64,000 bases of DNA from assembly GCF_029784135.1 (NCBI RefSeq), contig NC_073745.1, positions 109,161,716-109,225,715 on the forward strand, written 5' to 3'. The notes below the pieces were generated by a model, which saw only the letters and a program-made list of their open reading frames with translations, searched no databases and was not told the origin of the DNA. Each line of letters starts with the position of its first letter. The stretch's first letter is position 1. Made by a program: the position numbers and the translations under genes. Origin of the DNA: Toxorhynchites rutilus septentrionalis. Taxonomy: Eukaryota > Arthropoda > Insecta > Diptera > Culicidae. Below are positions 1 to 10,769 of this stretch, piece after piece.

Positions 1-189
1 ATTTTTAGCCTAGTTTATCCCCATCATTCGAAGAATTATAAAAAAACTCGTCAAATCGAACATATTTTTAATATGCGGTTAAAATGATCACATGGTGGTG
101 GTAAAATGAACAATCACACATATCATGCGGAATGGGATAGATTCATGCGTTGTTTCTAGTTAGTTTAAATAATTATTGAATTATTGTTA

Positions 190-490
190 TATTGAAGCGT
201 AATAATATTACACCTCATCATAAAATGAAGTTGTAAAGTGTTTTATAAGAGGATAAAGAAGAACATGAACGAGAAAATATCTTTCTCTGTCTGGGCCGTG
301 TATTTGGCAAACTATACGGAAAGCTTTTATATGGTCCTGTTTCGTTCGCTCATATTGGCTCTAACATATATATTATACAAATGATATACACGTATATACA
401 CTCCCCAGAGTAGAACATTTTCTGTTATTTTTCAGCTCATTTAATGTAATAAATCGGGATGCCATAACATGTGCTAAAAATTAACTTTGT
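190..490 (+). repeat. dispersed repeat, copy 1 of 2
   Basis: This AT-rich stretch matches 6960-7262 over about 300 bases with scattered changes. Shared landmarks are the run around TAATATTACA, the phrase GTCTGGGCCGTGT / GTCTGGGTCGTGT, and CAGCTCATTTAATGTAATAA / AAGCTCATTTAATGTAATAA. Both copies lie beside a broken Tc1/mariner-type transposase, but on different sides and in different orientations, so the repeat may be an independent element. I cannot assign it to a family. Confidence 0.6.
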
Positions 491-562
491 AGATACATGT
501 ATGAAATACGCTGAGCTTATTCACCTAGAGTCGTTATTGAAATTTTCTATTAAGCTCAGACT

Positions 563-799
563 TCAGGCATCGAGCTTGTTGACGTTTCTTCGTATTTTTT
601 TTAGCTCAAACTCACTCTCATCGGTCCATACAGTCTTCTTCCAAAAGTCAGTAGGGCTAGAAGCATATTTCTTTACAAAATCCAGGCGCTTTTTGATATT
701 GCCTTTCTTTTTGAAGAAGCTCTGTAGACTTGATTCATGAAGTCGGTTGCTCACAGTTCGGCTAGTTATGTTGAGGCCCAACTCGCTCACGCTCACCAA
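563..799 (-). pseudogene. Tc1-like transposase fragment
   Basis: The minus strand reads as the middle of a Tc1-family transposase. A part like SRTVSNRLHE matches the end of the second helix-turn-helix, and FWKKTVWTDESEFEL carries the first catalytic aspartate (TDES). The frame stops soon after this, and neither the second D nor the final D/E follows. The fragment is about 79 codons long, against roughly 340 for a full Tc1 transposase. Its right edge runs directly into a different transposase fragment near 795, so this is a chimeric junction of two broken transposons. It is not expected to be functional. Confidence 0.75.
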
Positions 800-1632
800 A
801 CCTGGTTCTCAATAAATCGATTGTTAAATTCGCTGTGTGGCTTGTGACGCCGTCCTGTTGAAACCACATACTGTCCAAGTCCATATCATCCAATTCAGGC
901 CAAAAATATTCGGATATCTTTCAACGGTAGAGATTCCCATTCACAGTAACGTGCCGGTCTTGATCATCACGTCGGACCATAAACCGCACCAAACCGTATT
1001 TTTTTCGGGATGCAATGGTGACTCGTGGAGTACGTGTGGATTGCTGCCTGACCAAGAACGTATATGTTGCTTATCGACGAAGCCATTCAGCCAGAGATGA
1101 GCCTCATCGCTGAAGATGATTTTTCGATGGAAATCCGGATCATTTTCAAGTTATTGTTCAGCCCAATTCACGAACATACGACGCTTCTGGTGGTTAAGCG
1201 GCTTCAGTTCTTGCGTTAATTTGATCTTTCAAGGATGTAGGCTTTCCGCAAAATTCGCCACAACGACGTCACAGAGATGCCCAACGCTTGAGAACGACGT
1301 GTGAGAGACTGATTTGGGTCTTCATCAATTGATGCGCTAGCGGCAGCAATATTCTCAACACTACGGGCACTTTCTTGTCTCACTGGCACGGGAACATGTT
1401 GTACTCTGCCTGTAGATTCAAATTTTTCCACTAGACGCTCAATTGTTGATCTGGCAGGACGATTATGACCACCATAAATTGGACGAAGCGCTCTAAAAGT
1501 TGAGGCCATTGACTTCGAATTTCGGTAGCAAATTTTAATTGTCTCGACTGGTTGTTGGATCGTATAGCTTTCCATTATGAAATGGCAAACCTTACTGAAG
1601 AGAAATGAAAGCGGGGAAAAATATGGCATCAT
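795..1632 (-). pseudogene. IS630/mariner-type transposase remnant with a DUF4817-like N-terminus
   Basis: Read on the minus strand, 1632-1216 encodes an N-terminal DNA-binding region (VETIKICYRNSKSMASTFR, then RSTIERLVEKFESTGRV). It resembles the DUF4817-type head found on many arthropod IS630-superfamily transposases. After a frameshift near 1225 and in-frame stops (one TAA just before LENDPDF), the catalytic part continues: KIIFSDEAHLWLNGFV has the first D, and QQDGVTSHTA near 870 has the second D. Homology ends near 795 and the third acidic residue is missing. At least one frameshift and two stops make it a pseudogene. The superfamily call rests on the two D motifs and their spacing; the exact family is not certain. 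Confidence 0.75.
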
Positions 1633-2435
1633 TTGCTGTCTCTATCGGTCTAGTTTTGTAATGTCCCCATTGAAAAACCCTTTATTTCGACAATATCGAA
1701 TGAACCAGCCTTGTCTACTTTTTATTTCCCGACAACGAATCGACAGAGCTTCAGACGAAATTTTCTATCGCGTAAATATGCGCCAATAATTGTATTTGTT
1801 GCACCAAGGTATCATGACTGGACTATGTAGGGATGATCAAATCACCTACTTTATTGTTAATATTAGATTAATCGTTACTAGTAGTAAAAGGTACTAGTTA
1901 TTCACATTATTATTTCCAATTTTATACGTCAAGAAATATCTGAAGAAACGCCTGTTGCCTTTCCTCAACATACACGCTATACGCTATACGTGATGATGAT
2001 GTCCAAACATAACAACACCCGAGAGCTTCGCTCCATAGAGTGTTCTCAGGCCATCTTCAAGCGAAATTTGGAGAGGATGCGAAAAACTATGGAAAGCGTA
2101 AGTCAGTTCAAACCAAAATGGTTATCTGTGGTTATCGATGGATATTACTCTGATGAAAGCTCTCCGATATCTTGAAGTATGAATTACAAGTTTAAAAATG
2201 CATGGTGATAGGTAGATTAACCAGAATCTTTTAAGAGGTCGCCATTCAATTTATCAAGAGATTCTATATTGATAGGGAATATTTAAACGCATCTATCGCA
2301 ATTAATAAAATGTTATTTTTCATTAGATAAACAATTAAATAACTGTAAAATGTTATGCGTTATCTAAACGCCCTAACTATCTCGTTTTGATTGGCCCGAT
2401 TTACGGTTTCCCCAACGAATCCATCATAACCAAGC
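1633..2435. other. AT-rich anonymous sequence
   Basis: I see no coding signal, repeat structure or RNA gene here. A short direct duplication (ACGCTATACGCTATACG) occurs near 1973. Confidence 0.4.
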
Positions 2436-2439
2436 AGCC

Positions 2440-2905
2440 TTGGGGAATCGGCATTGCAAATACATGGAAGTATGAAGATTTTTGTTCTCACCGAAATGAT
2501 TACAACACAGACTTCAAAACCAAGCAGTGTTGGAGAAATCGGCATTGCAAACACATGAAAGTCGGGGGTATTTTTGTTCCGACTGAAATGTGTTTCCCTA
2601 ACACAAACTTCAAATCCATGGAGTGTGGGGAAATTGGTATTGCGAATCAATGCAAGTCGAGGGTATTTTTTGTTCCGACCGAAATGTGTTTCCCCAACAC
2701 ATATTTCAGAGCCAAGGTGTATGGGGGAATTGGCATTGCAAATTCATGCAGGTCGGGGATATTTTTGTTCCGACTGAAATGTGTTTCCCTAACACAGACT
2801 TTAAATCAAAGGAGCTTGGGGAAATCGGTTTTGCAAATAAATGCAAACTGCGAGTAATTATGTACTCGCTTGCCTTTGTGCAGACTAGAATATGTTTCCT
2901 TAACA
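2440..2905 (+). repeat. tandem array of about 96-bp units
   Basis: Four to five imperfect units start near 2443, 2532, 2628, 2724 and 2819. Each contains a GGGGAAATCGGCATTGCAAA-type start followed by TTTTTGTTCCGAC and AAATGTGTTTCCCTAACAC. Spacing is 89, 96, 96 and 95 bases. A stray diverged unit lies at about 3055-3130. Because 96 is a multiple of three, long accidental reading frames run through the array on both strands; the repeat, not selection, explains them. Confidence 0.85.
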
Positions 2906-3045
2906 CGGTCTCCTAGCAGACATTAGAGGCGAATGAACTGAAAAGTTAAAAACCTCTCTAATTCATCATCAGTCATCAGTCAGTCAGCAGACATTAGAGG
3001 CGAATTAACTTTCAAGTTTAAAGGTTCTATAATATCAAAGGTATA
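2905..3045 (+). repeat. direct repeat of AGCAGACATTAGAGGCGAA
   Basis: The 19-base phrase occurs at about 2911 and again at about 2987, each time followed by a short AAGTTAAAAA or AAGTTTAAAGG tail. The reverse complement of this motif (CTTTAAACTT, then TTCATTCGCCTCTAA) recurs inside the larger repeats at 9.3-10.2 kb and 62.9-63.9 kb. This piece is therefore probably a fragment of that family. Confidence 0.6.
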
Positions 3046-3130
3046 AGTTGATGATTCATGCAAGCAGGGGGTACTTTCCTCACCCGCATGTTTTTTTGCA
3101 CTCCGAAATATGTTTTCCTAACACAGATTA

Positions 3131-6100
3131 CAAAAACAGAAACGAACACAACGCTTTGGCCTATTGACGATTTCTTTTGGTATTTCAGTTTATTGGCTTA
3201 CGAAAACAATTCGAAGTTCTCCAATTTCAAAAAAACTAATTAATGGAATCAAAACATGTGTTTACCAAGTCGGTCGAAAAAAACTGTACAATGATCCAGT
3301 TCTTGAATCATGACGAAGCTTTGTCCTTATGTTCATTATTTATTTTCTGAAGAAAAATAAAATAAAATAATAGAAAAAAAATGATTTTCAAAAAATCAGT
3401 TTTTCTGTTTATGAACATATCTTTTGAGTGTATTTCAAAATAAAATTTCTTGACTCCATTACCCAAATAAATTACATCCAGCACGGAGCCAAGGGTATGC
3501 TCTTCTATGCAGCGGTAGCGCTGAAGAACATACTCTCCGCTATATTAAAGCTTTGGAATGGATCATTTAAAACGTAGCTTCGACCAACTTTTGAATTGAC
3601 CTTAAAAATAATAATCTAAACAAGGTGTGGAGATTCAATTCCAAATGCAGCTCTTCGTTGCCAAAAAAAAATAACAATGCAGTGTTATCAAATCTTCCAG
3701 AACTATGACCCTCACAAATCATTTGAAAACAATACTAACGTGATTCAGATCGCTGAAAGAAACAGTAATTCAAGACATTACTGGGAGAGAAAAAAAATCT
3801 ACCAACCGAAATGTTGCATCTCAATTACCAAACAACATCCACACAAAAAGCAAGGTTTGCAAACCTTGCATTCTCCCACAGCCGCGAGACCATATTTTGG
3901 TCGGTGCACTTACATTTTCATTGGCCTGTCTCGTCTAGCCGAGATCTCACCGACCGACTGACTGAGAGATAGCTCAGCTTGTTTTCCCACATGGTGCAAC
4001 TTTTTCCGCACACAGCGAGCAGCTTGCTGGCGGCTTCGGAACCATTCAAGGGCCGAATCAACACAACCACTGCTTGGTAATAGCTTCCTCCGACAACTCC
4101 GACGCGCTTCGTGCGTGTTTTCCCCTCCTATCCACGCAAAACGTAGTTTCCCAGCGATTTCCTATCGCCTTTTTCCGCGTCATTATTTTCACTTCCCATC
4201 CGTCGGTCGATGCATAATATGTAAGTTGCAACAAGATGGTATAATATGTAGGCTACTTGGCAGTAAACATGGGCGATTACCAGACGTTTCGACACGCCGT
4301 CAGAATGACTAATCGAGTAAGCTAATCGCACAAAGCCTCTTAGCGTTGAACCATATGATTTCTCAGCATATTGCAGTATACTTGACAAAAGGACCATCCA
4401 TCATAGGGTTTGCATTTGTAATATTGAACAAATGAATCTTTCGTAAATGCGGTTCTGCAATACCACAGATAAGCCCTAGCAACGATGGATTGTTCGTGAT
4501 CCATGGAATGGATCGCCTGTTTCGGCCTGAAATTTCCGCGCTGAAAAACAAGCGCCGTTTTTTCCGGTGCCACATTCTGAGCAGTATTATTTACGTCAGT
4601 TACTATGGACATGGAGAGAACTATCCAAGAAAACAGACACGCTAATTAGTAGCAAAAACGGTGGCAGTAGCTTACCCCACGAAAGACATTGATTTCTTGT
4701 TAATTCTCCCACCCAAGAGTGCTGGAATGCCGTTGGAGATGTGGAGAAGTCAGTTCTACTGTTGAGATTAATGTTGGGTGCCCACGGACACGGGCTGCAC
4801 CGCGGAGGACCACTGCTTAGGCAAATGAGCCGGCAAACACCTTCCCAGGGAACAATCCAATTACTCAAGATCGCAAACATACTGGCGGACAGATAAGTAA
4901 TTATATTGAAGGTTAGGCTTCGGGGAGGGAGTTGCTCCACTTATCGGATAATTGAAATGGCATCTGGTGAGCGTGGGTGTGGGAAAAACATGTGTTGGAG
5001 TTGTTGTTCAGTGTTCATTGTAACAATATCAATCTGCGAGTTATCAAGCTTGTTTGTGAGTGCTGATCAAATACAAATTCAAAAATGTCCCAAATTGCAA
5101 TATCGCAAAAAAATCATCAGCATTGTACACTAAACAGTATCGATGTCAACACCGTCGTTCAAAAACATGGTTCCCATCACCCGCCCGCTTTTACCGCCTC
5201 TCACTTACATGAAAAGTGTCACAAAATTTGCAATCGGTTCCACTTGTCACTGGTGTTCTGTTGTTTTTGTGCATTTACCGCTCTGTCAAATGGACTTCAG
5301 CTAATGACGGTTGTTGATTTTGCTCTTTCGTACTCCAAAGGTCTAAATATTTATTCAAATCGTAACCTTGCGCTTGCACCGCGATCGTTGTCACATGCCG
5401 GTGCTGCTCGAGTCTCTCTGGCTTCAGATTTGCGCTTCCAAGAATGGCCGTGTTCTAGAAATCATTCTGTTTACCACCCGGCAGCCATCTCGACAGCAAA
5501 CAACTGGCTGAGATAAGTCTTCAGTAGCGCAACCTTCAACGAACAGAGCACTATAATCAAACCTTCAAGAACTCCGGGTGTTAGATATGGTCGTCGCCTG
5601 GCAGATGGATGAAAAACGACGAACTATGCCTGTTCTCGATCCCATTACGGACATTAGTGAAGTTGCAGAAACTCTAATAGTTGTCCATAAAGTAGCTAAC
5701 GGAGCGTGTTAAAAGGTAGCCAGCAGAGGGTGCTAGAAAACCACGATTAATGACCCCTCGAAGCCCTAGTTTTAAGTGTGATCAATGCGCAATCTCCACC
5801 AATAACAACAAGTGCTATTTTTTCTGTTCTGATTCCCTCCAATGTCGGCTCGTCAGTGTCAGAATGTGTGCTAGAACTCCCTCCCCTCTTGTAAGTTACA
5901 ACCCAGCGAGGGGGGCGATCGGACATGCGCGTTGGTAGAATTTATGCTGATCGAATGCAGCGCTGAACAATTCAAATGATAATAAAAAATTAACACCACT
6001 CGGGTCGTAAGCGGCTAGCCATTTGAATAAATTATCTTTGCATAGGTATTTTGCGGTGCATTTATGTCAACACAGAACGACCACACAATCGAGTTGGGTT

Positions 6101-6290
6101 GTGAAAGCTGGCGGGGTTTGGAAAATTCATCTCTGTTCATTGAAATCTCCACTAGCGATGGGCTTTGGCATTGACATTTCAAAAAACGGTAACAATAACC
6201 AGGAATGCCAAAACAAGTCTTAATTTTGAAACCATTGAACCTGTTGTGAAGACATGAGTTTTGAGAAAACATTTTGAAGATATTTCTCAA
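3131..6290. other. anonymous, mostly single-copy-looking DNA
   Basis: The first 350 bases are AT-rich. From about 3840 to 5960 the base composition is more even and I recognise no transposon signature. Reading frames of 90-143 codons occur on both strands (for example 5085-5516 plus and 4596-4940 minus), but they have no recognisable domain, no sensible splice signals and low-complexity-free random composition. The block lies in the direction of the downstream introns of the protease gene and may hold regulatory DNA. I cannot show this. Confidence 0.35.
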
Positions 6291-6294
6291 ATTT

Positions 6295-6755
6295 CTGCAT
6301 TACTCGAGAATTAATCAAGCAAATGAAACCAAATTAGGCATATGAAGGTTTAATGGTGCAATAAATAATTCTATGGTGGTTAGACACTCCACCCCCCTCT
6401 TTAAGAGGGGCTTCCATACAAATGAAACACAAATTTCTGCATTACTCGAGAATTAATCAAGCCAATAAAACCAAATTTGGCATGTAACGTAACGAAGAAA
6501 CATGTTATTTGCAAGTGGTTGAAAAATCCTGAACCAGAATTATGTCTGAAAATAATCTGATATTATAATGTCGAGTTTTAGTAGATGTACTAGGAATTTT
6601 ATGGTAAAAGGTAATTTTAAAGGGTAGATTAGAAGATCAATCAATGAATATTTCTGCGATTGGACCCATGAACAGCGCATAGTAAGAAAACGTGGATGTG
6701 ATAACGAAAAATAAATTTTAGACGAGACGAAGTTTGACGGATTAGCTAGTGAACA
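6295..6755 (-). repeat. copy of the CTAGCTGACCC repeat family (truncated)
   Basis: On the minus strand it starts with a diverged head, CTAGCTAATCCGTC, near 6753. It continues through the conserved body (TTTCTTACTATG, GGGTCCAATCGCAGAA, ATTGATTGATCTTCTAAT) into about one and a half of the tail units that contain ATTAATTCTCGAGTAATGCAG. It is the most diverged and shortest of four copies in the window; the others are at 17965, 27975 and 35525. Confidence 0.75.
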
Positions 6756-6769
6756 AATAAAAGCACCTT

Positions 6770-6957
6770 TTTCGAAAGCTTTTAAATGTTTGTATGGTAT
6801 GTATGGGAGCAGACATCTCTTTTTCCAGACTGAATATCAGCTTGGGATTGTACCTAAAAAAAAGTCCAAACGATGCCAAGCAGGGATCGAACCGAGGTAG
6901 GTTGCAATGCAAGGCTGTTTACACGTCAACGTTATCCACATAGTAACTGGTGCTTAA
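6770..6957 (-). repeat. tRNA-derived SINE
   Basis: The minus strand contains an RNA polymerase III internal promoter. An A-box-like GTGGATAACGTTGACG lies near 6940 and a clear B box GGTTCGATCCC near 6883-6893. The segment does not fold as a tRNA because the acceptor arms do not pair, so it is a SINE head rather than a tRNA gene. The body runs leftwards to about 6770, where it abuts the CTAGCTGACCC-family copy. Confidence 0.6.
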
Positions 6958-6959
6958 CA

Positions 6960-7262
6960 TAAACGCGTGATAATATTACAGCACATTATAAAATGAAATT
7001 GGGAAGTGTTTTCTTAGAGTAAAAAGGAGAGCATAAACGTGAACGTATATCCTTTACGGTCTGGGTCGTGTCTGTGGCAAAGTATGTGAAAAGGTTTAAT
7101 GCGTGCTTATTTGAAATGTGTTTCTTGTTTTGCTCACTGATAATGCTCTTATATTGCTACGGCATATATATTATGTACCAGCAAGGAAGAGTTGCAAATT
7201 TTCTGTTATTGTTAAGCTCATTTAATGTAATAATTCAAATGCCGAAACATGTGCTAAAACTA
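6960..7262 (+). repeat. dispersed repeat, copy 2 of 2
   Basis: Matches 190-490 in the same orientation; see that entry for the shared landmarks. The two copies differ by many substitutions and small indels, so the duplication is old. Confidence 0.6.
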
Positions 7263-7289
7263 ATATCGGGTGTATATTTTTTAGGCCTT

Positions 7290-7880
7290 ACAAAAATAGA
7301 CCAACAAGAAAACTTCGACGCACAGATCCGTGGCTTTTCCAAAATCCAAGGCGAACACGGCCAGGAACTACGCTCGATGCTTAATCCAGCTCAACCTCGA
7401 ATCGAAGAAATTTGACTTCTTGAGGCACTTCATGTCTACCGGATATAGTCGATCCGACATTTATAACATATCCTCCCCATTCTGAGAAAAGGCAAAAGCA
7501 TCGGATTGAAGACTAAATAGTTCCGATCGCCCTAGAGTGCTGCGCGACCATTAAGGGAAGCAGAAGCTGATGCTGAAGAGTAAAACCGGGGCCTTATCGT
7601 TCCGCACTTGGGCCGGGAAGTTGAAGCAACCTGCCAAACGGTGGGGAAGTACCTGGCTAGAATGTACATTGCTGAAGGTGCTGATGAAAAACAAAATTTT
7701 GGGCTAATCTCAAACGGAGGGTCTACTCAAATAATTTCGTGGCCAAAACGAAGAAGTAGCTTAATGGCAAATGCACTAAATAGCTGAAGAACCTGACGAC
7801 ATCCATTTTTTCGTCGGCCATGGCTAAGATTCAAGCCAACTGCCGTGAGCCCGCCCGACGACCAAACATTTTTGTAGAAG
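7290..7880 (+). pseudogene. mariner-like transposase remnant
   Basis: Pieces in shifting frames read like a mariner/IS630-type transposase. Near 7400 there is an N-terminal helix-turn-helix-like phrase (FLRHFMSTGYSRSDIYNI), near 7600 FRTWAGKLKQPAKRLGKYL, and near 7750-7860 a C-terminal-like phrase (IFSSAMAKIQANCR). The catalytic region between them is missing or unreadable. It is broken by several stops and frameshifts. The family assignment is tentative. Confidence 0.45.
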
Positions 7881-8460
7881 ACCAAATAAACGTACACCCA
7901 AAATTAATTTTCAGCACATGTTTCAACATCTTGATTTATAACATTAAATTTCTTCAAAATAACAAAAATATGCTACCCTCCAATTCTGGAACAGCATTCG
8001 TATATGGGGAAAGGGGGGCAGTTTCGGAAACGCTTGTTAAAATCAGGTGGTACAATTTTCAACCAAATTAAAAATATAAATAAGTCAACAGCCCTTCCAC
8101 CAACAGCTGTCATATGGTTTGACATCTCCTGGTCGTTTATTACTTACGAAAACAACACAGTGCCTTTTTTTTATACACGTTTCGAAGCTTTTGAGCTTGA
8201 AGTTGTAAGTATTTCCCTAATTCCTTTGTGAACGATTTATAAATTTAAGTACACCGCCTCAGTTAGTAACTAATATGAAATGGAAAAAACGCGCATATAA
8301 CGGGGAAATAAATGTCGATTTATTAGATAAAATTATGATTTGTCTTCGGATGGTGGTGGGGCACATTCGAACTATCGAACTAGATTCGAATAGATCGTTT
8401 TCATGATTTTAGCTCACAGGTGGTCCAAATGGGTCCATTGTCTTTGCTAATTTCCCAACT
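7881..8460. other. anonymous AT-rich sequence
   Basis: No coding, RNA or repeat structure is recognisable between the mariner remnant and the pogo-like remnant. The part from about 8250 may belong to the pogo-like element, whose left end I cannot place. Confidence 0.3.
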
Positions 8461-8465
8461 AGCCG

Positions 8466-9165
8466 TTGCATAACGGGAGAACTGTTTCTCAATTTTCTGA
8501 AACATTTGAAAAAGGTAGCAAAAAGCAACGTAAGCAAATCAATTTCAAAAAATCAAAAATCAATCAAAAAGTCTTTGCACTTTGGAAACAATTAAATATT
8601 ACCGAGAGAATTGCACAATTCATGTATCTTTTCCACCTTATGTCACAAATCGCTTACAACCGCTGGATGTTTCAGTTATGGGCCTTTTCAAGCAAAAGTT
8701 CTTAGTTTCCCAGAACGATTGGCTACTCAACCATCCTGGAAAAACTATTTCTATACACGACCATTCAGGTATAGTTGCATTGGCTTATTATGCTTCTTTC
8801 AATCTGAGAAATATCCTAGCTGGATTCAAAATGACAGGTTGCTATCCATTCTCAAGAAAGGTTTTTTTCGGACAAGGATTTTGAATGCTCAAATGATTTC
8901 ACTTACTGGAGCGGAGGTAGCAACTGATTCATACAACAATGCTGCAAAACATTACGTCTACAGCACAGATAGATTTGACTTTGGCAACTTTGTCCCCGGA
9001 AAAGGTTGAACCTTTTCCAAAAACTACACCGCGGAAAAACACCACTCGGAATCGGAAGAAAGCAAAATCATGAATTTTTACTGACTCTCATAGCAAGCAA
9101 GTTCCTTTCAGACAAATACTGATAAACAGAAAAATGCAGAATATGCTGGAAATAAGAGGAAACGG
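8466..9165 (+). pseudogene. pogo/jerky-type (DDE_1) transposase, C-terminal remnant
   Basis: In alternating plus-strand frames the segment reads VSFPPYVTNRLQPLDVSVMG (third acidic residue in the QPLD motif), then QNDWLLNHPGKTISIHD, LRNILAGFKMTGCYPFS and, after 8990, a VEPFPKTTPRK-like tail. This order is typical of the C-terminal half of pogo-superfamily transposases with a DDE_1 domain. The N-terminal DNA-binding region and the first two catalytic residues are not present in readable form. At least two frameshifts occur (around 8880 and 9005). It is a dead copy. Confidence 0.7.
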
Positions 9166-9292
9166 AAGTAATTGTTATTGAAAATTAAATTTTTTTTTTC
9201 GTTGTCCAATAAACCATTCGTAATCGCATCAACGCACATCTCTAACACGCTCATATGATACATTTATGTAATTTATTATCAAAAAAATTATA

Positions 9293-10227
9293 GGAGGTTA
9301 TGTCCAAGTCACGACCATTTGGTTGACGTAGAACTACGCCGTTATTTTGTTCAAGTCGCTTGTTAATAACTTCGGATATTATTTTACACACACACAAACT
9401 TATATCCGCTTTGCGTTCTTTTCAACAGAAGTCCTTTCTATTAATATTTCCGCTCTTGATTAGCTTAGCTGTCATCCTTGATGGAGAGAGTTTTGCGACT
9501 GACATGTGAAACCAAATCACACACAAAATTCCTGAACAATGAGATCTTGGTGACCCGACGATAACCTAGCTTGATTATTCTGCACACAAATGTGCATCTC
9601 AGAACCATAATGCAATGACGTCAGTTTGATGCAATGATTGTAATGCCAAAAACATCAGCGCGTACGTGATTTGGTCGCGTCCACAATGCGAAACGAAGAC
9701 AAGGGCTGACGCAAAACAAGGAAGAACAAGCGTTCATTGCTTCGTATCTAGAACCATACTGAAAGTTTGCCTTCGTTCTTTGTTTTAGAGAGGCTTTAAA
9801 CTTTACAATTCATTCGCCTCTAAGCAAGTTTGCCTCAGCGAGATCCAATGTTCCAGGCAAATATTGCGCTTCGTTTTTCTTCTTCTTCCTTTTATTGTTC
9901 ACGGTGGCATTAAATCATTCTCCTTCGTTGATCGCCCATAAGTGGCTCGTAATTGACGGCATGGGTAGAGAAGCTCACAAATGAGCAGAACAAATGTATG
10001 GGAAAATTGAAATGCTTCTAGTTTTCGTCAATTTAAACCGTTTACACATCAGGAGATTGTAATATACAACATAAAAAACATATCTTAGGGAATTTCCGAT
10101 TCGTTTGGTATGTATATAGTCTAAATCCGTTCACGGCAAAGATAGTTATTAACGTTAACTTTATTTCACTAAAACATGACCTGTTTTTTAATTTGACACT
10201 CTTAATGAAAGACGTAGTTCTACGTCA
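9293..10227 (+). repeat. unclassified ~1-kb repeat, copy 1
   Basis: Homologous to 62872-63939 in the same orientation. Shared landmarks in order: GGTTATGTCCAAGTCACGACC; a quasi-palindrome CGTAGAACTACG at 9327; GAGAGGCTTTAAACTTT followed by TTCATTCGCCTCTAA at about 9788-9825; a pyrimidine-rich stretch; TTTCCGATTCG; GTTAACTTTATTTCA; and a closing quasi-palindrome GACGTAGTTCTACGTC ending at 10226. I see no coding region, no terminal inverted repeat of classical length and no target duplication. It could be a large MITE, a solo LTR-like unit or a 5' fragment of a retroelement. Confidence 0.7.
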
Positions 10228-10769
10228 AAAATGCAGTGCACTTTAATTGATGCAGTTGTGGCTGTTTTCGACTTCGAATTCTTATGCTTATGGCTATAAA
10301 TAAGACTAATGATGTACATAGATTTCAGTACCAAATAAATCTTCGAGTAACAACAAGTCTCTAGAGGAGCATTTGGAGTACGAAACTGCGCTTGCGAAAC
10401 GGTACAACTGTACCAAAGCCACTGCAGTTCGAACGGGTGTTCAGCAATTAAAAACGACGCTACAGTTCGAACTTTCTTCGTCAAATAAACGAAATGTCAT
10501 AAAGCATAACATATAAGCTTGTGACAGATGAACCTCTCAAATGAATCTTGTTCATTTTTAGTGGTGCCATCTGTTGAAAAATCCCGGAACATTTCTCTGA
10601 GCCTCTTTTGTTTAAGCAGCATACTAGTAACTGTGGCATCCTGATCATAGTATTTACCCAGCACTCAGTATGTTACATGGAGTGTGTAAACGAGATCGAA
10701 GCGAATAGGATAGTGAACGTCAAAAGACGGTTTGTTTTTGAAAGTAGTTTTCAGTTAGTTGAGTTATAA
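10228..10769. other. anonymous sequence
   Basis: No feature recognised. Base composition and open frames look random. Confidence 0.3.

Noticed and set aside
2387..2857. A 156-codon plus-strand frame across the 96-bp array
   Set aside because: The period is a multiple of three, so frames stay open by chance; several frames are open at once and none has a domain.
4596..4940. A 114-codon minus-strand frame as an additional downstream exon of the protease
   Set aside because: No metalloprotease motif (no HExxH, no Met-turn, no Cys pattern) and no matching splice sites.
5085..5516. A 143-codon plus-strand frame as a possible small gene
   Set aside because: No domain, no convincing splice or start signals, and composition like its noncoding surroundings.
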